Positions 1-8,422 of a stretch of DNA of 64,000 nt are shown piece after piece; within the stretch, counting starts at the first letter, position 1, and each line of letters starts with the position of its first letter. The notes beneath the pieces were generated by a model. The model worked only from the letters and a program-made list of their open reading frames with translations. It had not been told where the DNA came from and made no database searches. The translations under genes and the position numbers were made by a program. Origin of the DNA: Oscillatoria sp. FACHB-1406 (GTDB taxonomy: Bacteria; Cyanobacteriota; Cyanobacteriia; Cyanobacteriales; Spirulinaceae); the NCBI RefSeq assembly GCF_014698145.1, contig NZ_JACJSM010000013.1:1-64000 (forward strand). The letters run 5' to 3'.

Positions 1-53
1 TGGCGTTGCTCGGGACTCAGTTTAATGCGATACTTAGCGTTGGGGTTGCTCAT
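1..53 (-). mobile_element. 5' end of probable IS630-family transposase (cut by window edge)
   Basis: Reading leftwards from an ATG at 53, the open frame gives MSNPNAKYRIKLSPEQR and runs off the window. This matches the usual N-terminus of IS630-type transposases, which open with a short helix-turn-helix region after a '...LSPEER/EQR...' motif. Only 17 codons are visible, so the family call is tentative. The 140 bases between this ATG and the metal-transport permease hold no other gene, and I could not identify the IS end. Confidence 0.5.
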
Positions 54-194
54 CGGCGCGATCGATAAACTCTTACCCACGATTTTAAGCTTGTCAATGT
101 ACTACTTCTACTTCACTAAGAATTTATTACGATGCAAGCACAATAAATCTATCAGTTCGTTATCATTGTGGTGAAATTTTGGGCAAAAGGTCAG

Positions 195-1103
195 TTAAGA
201 AGGAAAACGACCTTTGCGTTTTCCCAACAACCCTTTTAACTCTCGCCACAGGGGAGACTCGCGCGGGGTTGCGGGGGTAGAAACGAGCAAACCTTGCGTC
301 GGACTGAAGAGGAAAGCAAGGATAAAAAATCCGGTTGCTACTAACACGATCGCAGGCCCGGAGGGCAAATATTGGACAAAAAAGCTGAGATACATCCCGC
401 TAATACCAGAAATCACCCCGATCGCAACTCCTAACATCATAACTTGATGCAGGCGCTTGACGAGTAAGTAAGCGGTGGCGGCGGGGGTAACGAGAAGCGA
501 TAGCACCAGGATCACGCCAACGGCTTTTAAACTCGCAACGATAGTCATCCCGATTAAAATCATCAAGCATAAATCGAGCAGATGAACGGGCAAACCCACG
601 GCTTGCGCGCCGAGTTTATCGAAAGTATAAAAAAAGAGTTCTTTGTAGAGAATTGTGACTGTAAAAATTACAATAATTGCAACAATGGTTGTATCGCGAA
701 CCTCTGCCGGTGTTACGCCGAGAATGTTTCCAAATAAGAAGTGATTGAGGTCGATTTTATTGTTTTTTTGAATCGTTGTAATGAGCGCAATTCCGAGGGC
801 AAAGAAGGCAGAAAAAACAATGCCCATTGCTGCATCTTCTTTGAGATTCGATCGCGTCCGGATTAGGTTAATGCAAACCGTGCTAAGAATTCCAGCGATA
901 AATGCGCCGATGAATAAGTTCGCGCCAGTAAAAAACGCGATCGCGAGTCCCGGTAGTACCGAATGACTAATCGCATCCCCCAGCAACGCCAACCGCTGCA
1001 CCATCAAGTAGCTGCCAACAATCGCACAAAGCGCGCCCACCATAATCGCCACCACCAGCGATCGCACCATGAAATCGTATTGCAAGGGTTCGAGCAAAAC
1101 CAT
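195..1103 (-). CDS. Zinc/manganese ABC transporter permease (ABC-3 family)
   Basis: This is the inner-membrane permease of a cluster 9 metal importer (ZnuB/MntB type), 302 aa. The sequence shows about eight hydrophobic segments. The family hallmark lies near residues 30-50 (YLMVQRLALLGDAISHSVLPG), with a GVILVLSLLVTPAATAYLL segment near residue 195. It is in the same direction as the ATPase gene 171 bp upstream. The gap between them is filled with degenerate heptamer repeats rather than a promoter that I can recognise, so it is presumably still an operon. Metal specificity cannot be read from the permease; the binding protein points to zinc more than manganese. Confidence 0.93.
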   Translation of the reverse strand: MVLLEPLQYDFMVRSLVVAIMVGALCAIVGSYLMVQRLALLGDAISHSVLPGLAIAFFTGANLFIGAFIAGILSTVCINLIRTRSNLKEDAAMGIVFSAFFALGIALITTIQKNNKIDLNHFLFGNILGVTPAEVRDTTIVAIIVIFTVTILYKELFFYTFDKLGAQAVGLPVHLLDLCLMILIGMTIVASLKAVGVILVLSLLVTPAATAYLLVKRLHQVMMLGVAIGVISGISGMYLSFFVQYLPSGPAIVLVATGFFILAFLFSPTQGLLVSTPATPRESPLWRELKGLLGKRKGRFPS

Positions 1104-1104
1104 T

Positions 1105-1274
1105 TGAATTATGAGTTATGAATGATGAATTATAAGTTATGGGGGGTGAGTTATGAATTATGAGGGGTGAGTTATGAGTTATGGGGGGTGAATGATGAAT
1201 TATGAATGATGAGTTATGCAGGCTATAACTCACACTTCTTCGTTATCCATTATCCATTGTCAATTATCAATTGC
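1105..1274. repeat. Degenerate heptamer array inside the metal-importer operon
   Basis: From 1105 to about 1217 the sequence parses into 7-base units such as gagttat, gaatgat, gaattat and ggggggt. From about 1245 to the ATPase stop it continues as ttatcca, ttgtcaa and ttatcaa. The array fills the space between the ATPase stop codon and the permease ATG, both on the minus strand. No coding is supported here; the small reading frames that appear are made by the repeat. Confidence 0.85.
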
Positions 1275-2030
1275 CTAAGCAGCGAGCGGCATATTGTCTT
1301 CTGAGAAAAATGCAACTTTCCCACCGTAAGCGCGGTAAAGATAATCTTCGCAGAGTACCCTTTGGCGGCGACCGGCGGCAATTAATTCGCGGTTGAGGAG
1401 GATTAAATCGTCGAAATTCGCGATCGATTCGCCGAGATCGTGGTTGACAACGAGAACGATTTTCCCAGCATCGGCGAGTTCTTTAAAGATATGGAAAAGA
1501 ATATTTTCGGTTTTGCGATCGACTCCCGCAAAGGGTTCGTCAAAGCAAAAAACGTCTGCTTCTTGGGCGAGGGAACGGGCAAGAAAGACGCGCTGCTGCT
1601 GTCCGCCGGAAAGCTGCCCGATCGCGCGATCGCTATACGCCCCCATTCCCACTCGATCGAGCGCTTCTGCGGCCTTACGACGACTCACCCCAGAAAAGCG
1701 CCGAAACCACCCCGTTTTGCGCACGCGCCCCATCATCACGACATCCCACACCGTCGCCGGATACGTCCAGTCTACTTGCGATCGCTGCGGCACGTAAGCT
1801 ACGCGATCGAGGCAATCGCTCAACGGCTCGCTTCCGTACAGTACCGACTCTCCTACCGTCGGAATCAGCCCCAACATCGCCTTAAGCAGCGTACTTTTCC
1901 CCGCCCCGTTCGGCCCAATAATCCCCGTCAACCGTCCCGGTTGCACGGTTAACGTAATATCTTTGAGGGCTTCGACTTGGCGGTAGCCCGCGCTGAGATG
2001 ATGAACCGCGATCGCCATACTGTCTTCCAT
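1275..2030 (-). CDS. Zinc/manganese ABC transporter ATP-binding protein
   Basis: This 251-aa cytoplasmic ATPase energises metal uptake with the permease just downstream. Walker A is GPNGAGKST (residues about 39-47). The Q-loop region PQRSQVDW, the signature LSGGQQQRV (about 139-147), Walker B DVFCFDEPFAGVD and the H-loop VNHDLG are all intact. Length is normal for ZnuC/MntA-type subunits. A nearby ATG five codons downstream (MAIAVHH) could be the real start. It is transcribed away from the substrate-binding lipoprotein gene, so the three subunits are controlled from the shared 77-bp region at 2031-2107. Confidence 0.94.
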   Translation of the reverse strand: MEDSMAIAVHHLSAGYRQVEALKDITLTVQPGRLTGIIGPNGAGKSTLLKAMLGLIPTVGESVLYGSEPLSDCLDRVAYVPQRSQVDWTYPATVWDVVMMGRVRKTGWFRRFSGVSRRKAAEALDRVGMGAYSDRAIGQLSGGQQQRVFLARSLAQEADVFCFDEPFAGVDRKTENILFHIFKELADAGKIVLVVNHDLGESIANFDDLILLNRELIAAGRRQRVLCEDYLYRAYGGKVAFFSEDNMPLAA

Positions 2031-2085
2031 TTCACTCTTCCCTTTGCTTCACTCTTCCCAGCTTAATGTAAAAATGAAAAGATTA

Positions 2086-2100
2086 TGATAACAATTATGA
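2086..2100. promoter_or_regulatory. Candidate Zur-type operator between divergent importer genes
   Basis: The 15-mer TGATAACAATTATGA is a dyad, TNATAA-NNN-TTATNA. It differs at one arm position from the cyanobacterial Zur consensus as I remember it (TGATAAT-N-ATTATCA type). It lies 8 bp before the binding-protein ATG and 56 bp from the ATPase start, where a repressor could control both promoters. It is AT-rich and short, so chance is possible; I have not scored it against a matrix. Confidence 0.4.
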
Positions 2101-2107
2101 CAGAATT

Positions 2108-3103
2108 ATGAAAAAAATGATAGCTGTTACTCGCACCTCCCTATTATCAGTTCGCCGACTACCCGCGTTCTCCCTCATCCGAGGGATATTAATCCTCGCC
2201 CTCGCCGGTTGCAGCGCCCGCACCGCGCCCAACATTTCCCCCGACGGCAAACCCAACGTCGTCGCCACCAGCACCATCCTCGCCAACCTCACCCAAGATA
2301 TTGGCGGCGACGAAATCCACCTCACCAGCATCCTCAAACCCGGAAGCGATCCCCACGTCTACGAACCCATCCCCGCCGACAGTATCGCCTTCGAGAAAGC
2401 CAACCTGATTCTTTACAACGGCTACCATCTCGAACCGGGGCTGATTCGCCTGATGGATGCAGCCGGACTCAAAGCCAAAAAAGTTGCCATCGGCGAAGTC
2501 GCAACGCCCATCCAAACCCAGCGCGCGCCCGATCCTCACGTTTGGGGTAGCGTCCAAAATTCTATCCTGATGGTGCAGGCGATTCGCGATACACTTAGCG
2601 AACTCGCACCCGAAGATCGAGAAATATTTACTCAAAACGCCGCCCAACTCATCGCCGAACTGCAACGCCTCGACAGTTGGATTAAAATCCAAATTGCCAC
2701 GATTCCCCCCGCCCAACGCAAACTCATCACAACCCACGATGCGTTCGCTTATTACGCTCGGGACTACGGTTTAGAAATCTCTGGAACTCTGATTGGGATT
2801 AGCACCGAGGAACAACCCAGCGCCCGCACCGTCAAACGCCTCGCCGACACTATCAAATCCGCAGGCGTACCCGCAATCTTTGCTGAAACTACAATTAACC
2901 CGCAACTGATTACTGCTGTGGCGCGAGAAGCAGGAACAAAAATCGCGCCCCAATCCCTCTATGCGGACTCCATCGGCGCGCCCGGAAGTGACGGCGATAC
3001 CTATATTAAGATGCTAGCGGCGAATACTCGCGCGATCGTCGAAGCGTTAGGCGGAACTTATACACCATTGCCCCAAGCCGAAAAAATTAACGTTCCAAAT
3101 TAA
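2108..3103 (+). CDS. Zinc/manganese ABC transporter substrate-binding lipoprotein
   Basis: This is a cluster A-I metal-binding protein of 331 aa. A basic n-region and hydrophobic stretch end in the lipobox LAGC (Cys35), so it should be lipid-anchored on the periplasmic side. Expected metal ligands are visible: His83 in DPHVYEP, His144 in DPHVWGS, His210 in TTHDAF and Asp287 in YADSIG. A His at the third position is the ZnuA/TroA pattern, while MntC/PsaA proteins have Glu there. No His-rich loop is present, unlike many ZnuA. I therefore favour zinc, with manganese possible. It is divergent from its ATPase and permease. Confidence 0.9.
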   Translation: MKKMIAVTRTSLLSVRRLPAFSLIRGILILALAGCSARTAPNISPDGKPNVVATSTILANLTQDIGGDEIHLTSILKPGSDPHVYEPIPADSIAFEKANLILYNGYHLEPGLIRLMDAAGLKAKKVAIGEVATPIQTQRAPDPHVWGSVQNSILMVQAIRDTLSELAPEDREIFTQNAAQLIAELQRLDSWIKIQIATIPPAQRKLITTHDAFAYYARDYGLEISGTLIGISTEEQPSARTVKRLADTIKSAGVPAIFAETTINPQLITAVAREAGTKIAPQSLYADSIGAPGSDGDTYIKMLAANTRAIVEALGGTYTPLPQAEKINVPN

Positions 3104-3189
3104 GATGCGGCCCGCTCTCGGATGCGTTCGAGGTACATTATAGAGATGGTTAAATGCTCTAGATCGCTGTGAGTATGTAAAACTGAGGA

Positions 3190-3390
3190 ATGGTTAAAGT
3201 TGGAAGTTGGGTTCGGGTGCTGTACCCTGCATATGCAAAAGGGACGCGGGGATATATCGAAGCGCAGGAAGAGGAATCGGGACGTTGGATTGTTCGCTTA
3301 GAAGAAAACCCAACTCGAGACAGTGCAGAACCGTTACTTTTGTCTTTAAAGGAGTCAGAATTTGAAGTTTTGGGTTCTCATTTTGCCTAA
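3190..3390 (+). CDS. Small conserved KOW-like hypothetical protein
   Basis: A 66-aa acidic protein beginning MVKVGSWVRVLYPAYAKGTRG. The 'G-x-x-V-R-V...G-T-x-G' start followed by alternating beta-type segments resembles a KOW or SH3-like fold seen in small cyanobacterial proteins. A GAGG element directly precedes the ATG. It stands alone, 86 bp after the metal-binding lipoprotein gene. Function is unknown. I regard it as a real gene because of its composition and start context, without a firm family assignment. Confidence 0.6.
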   Translation: MVKVGSWVRVLYPAYAKGTRGYIEAQEEESGRWIVRLEENPTRDSAEPLLLSLKESEFEVLGSHFA

Positions 3391-3710
3391 TCTTTCTTGT
3401 GCAATGTTCGACGATTGGGAGGCTGGGATTGCTGCGCGAAATTCAAAATTCAAGACTAACAGTTGGTTCCCTTAATCCCTTTGCGTCATTTGAAAGGGGA
3501 GCCGGATAATTGCCAGAGGGGGCTAGCGTTAGCTCGGATAAGGCGATCTGTTGCGATTTTTCAAGCCTTTAAAATCAACTGCATTTCCAGTATTTTCTCT
3601 CAAAAAATAAAAGTCATTGTCCGAGTAGTTTCCGCTCTTGGATAGCCTAGATAAGCTCGATTAGAGTCGATTCCCTCTAGTCATACCGTTTGAGTTTTTG
3701 ATAAACTGGA
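3391..3710. other. Intergenic stretch, no gene seen
   Basis: These 320 bases contain a possible 60-codon reading frame (3463-3645). Its composition and lack of a ribosome binding site do not support a gene. No repeat, RNA or strong hairpin was recognised. It presumably carries the promoter of the FkbM-glycosyltransferase pair. Confidence 0.5.
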
Positions 3711-4658
3711 GTGGGATTGTGCAATCTTATTGTTAAAAGCATCCGGATGCCAGCGCTCGAATATTTTAACCGCCCCGAATATTTACTACGACCGAGACAA
3801 ATTTATCGCCGCCTTCTTCATCCCCCACAGCAATCAATTGAAGAATTAGTAAAGATCGTTTTACCCTGGAAGGCGAGTTTAAAGATTCATCCTTATCCTC
3901 GAGAAGTTGTCGAGCGCTCTTTATTCATCTTCGGGATCTACGATCTCTGTCTTTCAGAAACACTTTGGCGATTGATCGATCCGGGTGAAATTACGATTGA
4001 TGTTGGGGCAAATATCGGCTATGTCGCCAGTCTGATGGCGGCGCGAGTGGGGGAGAAAGGAAAGGTGATTTGCTTTGAACCCAATCCAGAAGTGTATCGA
4101 GAACTAGAAGAAAATGTCAAAAACTGGCAAGAGACGCAGGGTTGGCAGCATCTTCAGTTATCTCCTTTAGCGTTGTCCGATCGCGCCGGTTCGAGTACGC
4201 TGAAAATCCCGAAGTACAATCGTTCTGCTGCGGCCTTAGCCGACGCGATCGCGCCCGCCGATGAAGAAACGTTACAAAGCTACACCGTCGATCTGATGCG
4301 ACTCGACGATTTTTTTGCAGGTACGAAGCCCGAGATCGGCGTTCTGAAAATCGATGTCGAAGGGCATGAGTTTAATGTCTTTCAAGGAGCGGAACAAATT
4401 TTAAGTCAACATCGGATTCGCGATATTATCTTTGAAGAGCATCAATCTTATCCGAGTGCGGCGATGCAATTTTTGGAGCAAAAAGGGTACTCGATTTTTC
4501 GGCTGTGGAAAGGATTTTGGAAACCCGTTCTCTACCCTTCAAGCTATGACAAAAATCACCCTTGGGAACCGCCGAATTATTTAGCAACTCTCGAACCCGA
4601 TCGCGCTGTGACTCGACTCAAGCAGCGTGGGTGGAAAATTTTTAAACATGAATTGTGA
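3711..4658 (+). CDS. FkbM-family SAM-dependent methyltransferase
   Basis: A 315-aa methyltransferase of the FkbM type, which usually O-methylates sugars of surface glycans or glycolipids. The SAM-binding motif I is IDVGANIGYVASLMA (about residues 98-112), followed by the acidic VICFEPNPEVY. The FkbM signature VLKIDVEGHEFNVFQGAE lies near residue 210. The given start is GTG; an in-frame ATG at 3747 (MPALEYFN) is equally plausible. It overlaps the next gene, a glycosyltransferase, by 11 bp, so the two are translationally linked and probably act on the same glycan. Confidence 0.85.
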   Translation: MGLCNLIVKSIRMPALEYFNRPEYLLRPRQIYRRLLHPPQQSIEELVKIVLPWKASLKIHPYPREVVERSLFIFGIYDLCLSETLWRLIDPGEITIDVGANIGYVASLMAARVGEKGKVICFEPNPEVYRELEENVKNWQETQGWQHLQLSPLALSDRAGSSTLKIPKYNRSAAALADAIAPADEETLQSYTVDLMRLDDFFAGTKPEIGVLKIDVEGHEFNVFQGAEQILSQHRIRDIIFEEHQSYPSAAMQFLEQKGYSIFRLWKGFWKPVLYPSSYDKNHPWEPPNYLATLEPDRAVTRLKQRGWKIFKHEL

Positions 4659-5835
4659 AGCGAGAAAGTACAAAGTTTTATTAGTGGCGGCAAAGCCTAT
4701 GCCGTATATGACTCCTGTCTACCGATTGCTAGCACAACAGCCCAATCTAGAAATTTTGGTGGCTTTCTGCAATTTACAGGGCGCACAATTAGGGCTGGAT
4801 GATGAGTTTGGGGTGCAGGTAGAATGGGATATTCCCTTACTGGCGGGATATCCTTGGGTAGAACTGGCGAATGCTTCCCCCAAACCCGGTTTAAATCGAT
4901 TTTGGGGGCTGGTGAATTGGGAGTTATGGGATTTAATGAAGCGCGGCAATTTTGACTGCGCGATTACTTATACGGGTTATGTTTATGCGAGTTTCTGGAT
5001 TTTAGCAGCGGCGACAAAGTTGCGCGGGAAACGATTTATTTTTAGTACGGATATGAGCAGTATTGCACCGCGCGATCGCGCTTCCTGGAAATCGCGCCTC
5101 AAGCCCAAAATTCTCCCCTATCTTTACCGTCTCGGCGATCGCATCGTTGCCTCTAATCGTTTGGGCAAACAAGTCCTAGAGAGTATTGGCGTAGAAGAAG
5201 ATCGCGTCGTTCTTACGCCCTCCTGCGTCGATAACGATTGGTGGCGTTCCGCAGCAGAAAACATCGATCCCCTCGCCGCGCGCCAACAGTGGGAAATTCC
5301 CCCCGATGCTTCCGTTGTTCTCTTTTGCGCCAAATTTCAGCCTTGGAAGCGCCCCCTCGATCTTCTGCGCGCTTTTGCTCGCGCTAGCGTCCCGAATAGC
5401 TATCTTTTGTTCGCGGGGGACGGGCCGCAGCGCCGAGAGTTAGAAAATGAAGCAGAAGCCCTTGGAATGCGCGATCGCGTCAAATTCCTCGGATTTCTCA
5501 ATCAAAGCCAGTTACCGGCGGCGTATCGTGCCGCAGATTTGTTTGTTTTGCCCTCGGAATACGAACCTTTTGGGATGGTTGTGGCTGAGGCGATGTTGTG
5601 CGGTTGTCCGGCGGTAGTGAGCGATCGCGTTGGAGCTAGAGCCGATTTAATTATCCCCGATCGCACTGGCTTTATTTATCCCTGCGACGATATCGAGGCA
5701 TTAGCAAACCTTCTTGCTAAATACTTACCGCAGCGCGAAAAATTGCGCGAAATTGGCATCGCCGCCCGCGATCGCATGGAAACTTGGTCGCCGAGAGAAA
5801 ATGTAGCTGCCTTAGTTAGCGCGATCGTTTCTTAA
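4648..5835 (+). CDS. Glycosyltransferase family 4-like protein
   Basis: A GT-B fold sugar transferase, about 395 aa from the ATG at 4648, which overlaps the FkbM stop. The C-terminal donor-binding domain shows FCAKFQPWKRPLDLLRAF, a GDGPQRREL loop and the family E-x7-E element in SEYEPFGMVVAEAM followed by GCPAVVSD. The N-terminal half is divergent, as expected for the acceptor side. Together with the methyltransferase upstream it suggests assembly of a methylated surface polysaccharide or glycolipid. Substrate cannot be inferred. A GTG at 4627 would add seven residues. Confidence 0.88.
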   Translation: MNCEARKYKVLLVAAKPMPYMTPVYRLLAQQPNLEILVAFCNLQGAQLGLDDEFGVQVEWDIPLLAGYPWVELANASPKPGLNRFWGLVNWELWDLMKRGNFDCAITYTGYVYASFWILAAATKLRGKRFIFSTDMSSIAPRDRASWKSRLKPKILPYLYRLGDRIVASNRLGKQVLESIGVEEDRVVLTPSCVDNDWWRSAAENIDPLAARQQWEIPPDASVVLFCAKFQPWKRPLDLLRAFARASVPNSYLLFAGDGPQRRELENEAEALGMRDRVKFLGFLNQSQLPAAYRAADLFVLPSEYEPFGMVVAEAMLCGCPAVVSDRVGARADLIIPDRTGFIYPCDDIEALANLLAKYLPQREKLREIGIAARDRMETWSPRENVAALVSAIVS

Positions 5836-5856
5836 AATTACGAATTAACTAAGAAT

Positions 5857-5888
5857 GGCACTGAAAGAAACATTATTCCTTCAATGCC
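5857..5888. terminator. Imperfect hairpin downstream of glycosyltransferase
   Basis: GGCACTGAAAGAA and TTCCTTCAATGCC can pair over 13 positions with two mismatches around a six-base loop, starting 21 bp after the glycosyltransferase stop. No T-run follows, so this is a weak terminator candidate. Confidence 0.35.
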
Positions 5889-5992
5889 ACTCATGAATTT
5901 TCCATTGTCCAGCCGGAAAGCGGCAACTCGTAATTGAGAATTCTAAATTCGTAATGACTTGTCCGAATCGCGAACTACGAACTCCCAATTGG

Positions 5993-6110
5993 TAATTACG
6001 AATTACGAATTACGAATTACGAATTACGAATTACGAATTACGAATTACAAATTACGAATTACGAATTACGAATTACGAATTACGAACTACGAATTACGAA
6101 TTACGAACTA
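5993..6110. repeat. AATTACG heptamer array (about 17 units)
   Basis: Near-perfect tandem AATTACG units with a few variants (AATTACA, AACTACG) run up to and include the TAG stop codon (minus strand) of the Gfo/Idh gene. On the minus strand the unit reads CGTAATT and contains TAA; on the plus strand it contains no stop triplet, so a spurious plus-strand frame stays open through it. Confidence 0.95.
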
Positions 6111-7190
6111 CTTCGAGGACAAAGTTAGTACCGGCGTTTCAATCGGCGAATAAGTATTGGACTGCCAAACTTTGCCATCTAGCGCTATCTGTTCGACCAA
6201 ACTTGCCAATTTCAGTGCTTTAAGGGCTTGTTCGCCGCCGACGGATGGCTGATTGCCGCCGCGCACGCAACTGACAAAGTGGTCTAGCTCGGCATGGAGT
6301 GGCTCGATGTTGCTGGTATAAACTTTCTCGATAATGCCATCCTGGCGATACATGAGTTTGCCAAGATTGCCCGCACCGTTATCTTCGATTTGTCGGTGGA
6401 TGAGAATTTCGTTATTGAGAAAATCGGCTTCTGTGAGCGAGTTTTTGCAGTGGGCGGAGATGCGCCGAATTTTGCGATGGGTGACTTTACTTGCAGTTAG
6501 GGTGGCAACCATACCATTCGCGAATCCCAAGGTTGCTGTCACGTAGTCGAGGTATCCCGCCCCCGAACCGCTGCTACCACTGGCGGTTAATTTCACGACA
6601 GGAGAAGCAGCTAGCTCCATTAAAAGATCGATGTCGTGAATCATTAAGTCCAGCACCACAGAAACATCGTTCGCTCTCTGTGAGTAAGGACTCATGCGAT
6701 GGGCTTCTAGGGCGAGTAATTCCTCGGTTTTGAGAACTTTGGTGAGTTCTTGGAAGGCGGGGTTAAAACGCTCGATATGCCCGACTTGGAGGATACAGTT
6801 GGACTCGGCAGCAGCATTGACAAGGGCTTCGGCTTCAGCAATACTAGCCGCGATCGGTTTTTCGATGAGGGTATGAACGCCAGCTTTGAGGCAGTTCATG
6901 CCGACTTGATAGTGCAGGCGCGTCGGTACGATAATACAAACGGCATCGATATGCGGTAAGAGATCGAGATAGTTCTCATAAAAACGTACTCGATACTTAC
7001 TTGCGATCGCTAAACCTCGTTCGACATTGATATCCGAAATTCCAACTAGCTCGACATCTTTGAGAAGACTCAGTACGCGCGCGTGGTGTTGTCCCATATT
7101 GCCCACCCCAATTGCGCCGATGCGAATCGGCTTGGGTTGACTGCGCTGTCCTGTCGCTTCGTCGCGGCTTGAAGGCATTCTATTTTGCAC
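6108..7190 (-). CDS. Gfo/Idh/MocA-family NAD(P)-dependent oxidoreductase
   Basis: A 360-aa dehydrogenase with an N-terminal Rossmann domain: GAIGVGNMGQHHARVL near residue 25, then the typical EKPIAASIAEAE motif near residue 115. The C-terminal substrate domain contains GHIERFNPAF and MIHDIDLLMEL, whose His and Asp are the usual catalytic positions. The HIERFNPA variant is common in nucleotide-sugar dehydrogenases of the WlbA type, so a role in sugar metabolism near the glycan genes is plausible but not proven. The stop codon sits in the last unit of the heptamer array, so the final residues may have been set by that repeat. Confidence 0.88.
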   Translation of the reverse strand: MQNRMPSSRDEATGQRSQPKPIRIGAIGVGNMGQHHARVLSLLKDVELVGISDINVERGLAIASKYRVRFYENYLDLLPHIDAVCIIVPTRLHYQVGMNCLKAGVHTLIEKPIAASIAEAEALVNAAAESNCILQVGHIERFNPAFQELTKVLKTEELLALEAHRMSPYSQRANDVSVVLDLMIHDIDLLMELAASPVVKLTASGSSGSGAGYLDYVTATLGFANGMVATLTASKVTHRKIRRISAHCKNSLTEADFLNNEILIHRQIEDNGAGNLGKLMYRQDGIIEKVYTSNIEPLHAELDHFVSCVRGGNQPSVGGEQALKALKLASLVEQIALDGKVWQSNTYSPIETPVLTLSSK

Positions 7191-7509
7191 TCCCTACTCC
7201 TCTACCACTTCTGAATTCAATGAATGAATCATTCCGAGTCCTCTCGAACTGTTCAGCAGAATAGTACCACAGTCGCTCCCAATGTAAAGAAATTTGAAGT
7301 TCAGTCTGCTGTTATCGAGCCGAGCGAGTTCGTTGAAAATCTCAAGAATGTTTATTTTTGTTTACATTTTCAAGGGGAGGACGAATTTTGCGTAACTTTG
7401 TGTGTCAGTTTCTCTGCTGTCCATTTGACAAAATTCACAAAATTTGCACAAGCGGGGTGAATGGTGAATTATGAATGGTGAATGGTGAATGGTGAGTGGT
7501 GAACTACGA
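7191..7509. other. Divergent intergenic region with a heptamer tail
   Basis: This is the promoter region between the oxidoreductase (-) and the phosphorylase (+). A 78-codon frame at 7224-7460 is low-complexity and unsupported. From about 7458 to 7507 the sequence is a heptamer array (gaatggt, gaattat, gagtggt, gaactac) ending directly at the phosphorylase ATG. Confidence 0.6.
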
Positions 7510-8292
7510 ATGAAAGTGAAACAGTATCACATTGGCTTCAGCCGCGAGGACTTGGGCGACGTTCCTCCGAGGCTGGCTTTTTTATCGGGCGATCGCAACC
7601 GCACCCGCTCCATCGCCGAATCCTATCTCCAAGGGGCGCGTCCGCTTGCTGTCAATCGAGGACTGGACAGCTATTTAGGATTTTTGAGCGATGGTTCGCC
7701 CGTTCTCTGTGCTACCAGCGGCATGGGCGCGCCTTCGTTAAGTATTGTTGCAAACGAGTTAGTCCAAGTCGGTATTAATCAGATCGTTCGTATCGGGACT
7801 TGCGGTTCGATTCAACCTTACATCCGCACCGGCAGTATCGTGATTTCCCAAGCGTCCCTCTGTCGCCAGGGAGCCGCTAACGATATCGCCCCGATTGAAT
7901 ATCCTGCTGCTGCCGATCCGTTTTTAACCGTCGCTCTGGTTCGCGCGGCGGAATCTCTGGGAATTGATTATCATCTCGGTATTACTGCTTCCGTGGATAC
8001 ATTCTACGAAGGGCAGGAACGCAGCGAGTCTTCCGCTAACCCTCATCTATTGCGGCGGCTCCGGGGAATTACGGAAGAGTATCGGAATTTACGGATATTG
8101 AACTACGAGATGGAGTCGGGGACACTGTTTAAAATGGCGGGAGTTTATGGCTTTGCGGCGGCTTGCGTTTGCGCGGTGGTTGCCGATCGCGTTGAGGCGG
8201 AAACTGTGGTGGTTGAGGAAAAAGAAAAAGCGGTGGAACGGGCAATTCGCACGGCGATTGAGGCAGTAGAAGAATTAGGAATTAGAAATTAA
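7510..8292 (+). CDS. Nucleoside phosphorylase (uridine phosphorylase-like)
   Basis: A PNP/UDP-family phosphorylase of about 260 aa that cleaves nucleosides with phosphate for pyrimidine or purine salvage. Visible motifs are FLSGDRNRTRSIAE (phosphate-binding Arg region), ATSGMGAPSLSIVANEL, RIGTCGSIQP, and NYEMESGTLFKMAG, which carries the Glu-Met-Glu ribose-binding set of uridine phosphorylases. An upstream in-frame GTG (7489) would add seven residues encoded by heptamer repeats, so I take the ATG. The stop TAA falls at the start of an AAAATTR heptamer array. Substrate preference (uridine or other) is inferred from family resemblance only. Confidence 0.85.
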   Translation: MKVKQYHIGFSREDLGDVPPRLAFLSGDRNRTRSIAESYLQGARPLAVNRGLDSYLGFLSDGSPVLCATSGMGAPSLSIVANELVQVGINQIVRIGTCGSIQPYIRTGSIVISQASLCRQGAANDIAPIEYPAAADPFLTVALVRAAESLGIDYHLGITASVDTFYEGQERSESSANPHLLRRLRGITEEYRNLRILNYEMESGTLFKMAGVYGFAAACVCAVVADRVEAETVVVEEKEKAVERAIRTAIEAVEELGIRN

Positions 8293-8350
8293 AAATTAAA
8301 AATTGAAAATTGAAAATTGAAAATTGAAAATTGGAAATTGAAAATTAAAA
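8279..8350. repeat. AAAATTA/GAAAATT heptamer array
   Basis: About ten 7-base units (aaaatta changing to gaaaatt) begin over the stop codon of the phosphorylase gene. A further short set (ttatcaa-like units, about 8394-8421) leads into the start of the next gene. Confidence 0.9.
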
Positions 8351-8422
8351 AATACGCTTGATGTAGCAGTTTTCACAGGGATAGCGTTATATCAGTTATC
8401 AATTATTCATTATCAATTGCCA

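Noticed and set aside
967-1233. Minus-strand frame with His/Asn/Ser-rich repeated peptide
   Set aside because: Encoded by the heptamer array between the importer genes and overlapping the permease in another frame; not a gene.
1275-3103. Naming the importer mntABC
   Set aside because: The third ligand is His and a Zur-like site is present, so manganese specificity is not supported well enough for those symbols.
5993-6110. Possible CRISPR array
   Set aside because: The period is 7 bp with no spacers, so it is a simple tandem repeat. No CRISPR-type 24-37 bp repeats with unique spacers were seen anywhere in the window.
5959-6153. Plus-strand 64-codon frame with a repeating N-Y-E-L-R-I-T peptide
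   Set aside because: It is produced by the AATTACG array, which has no stop triplet on this strand; no ribosome binding site or unique protein sequence.
7224-7460. 78-codon frame between the oxidoreductase and phosphorylase
   Set aside because: No family features and no ribosome binding site, and it lies in a divergent promoter region.
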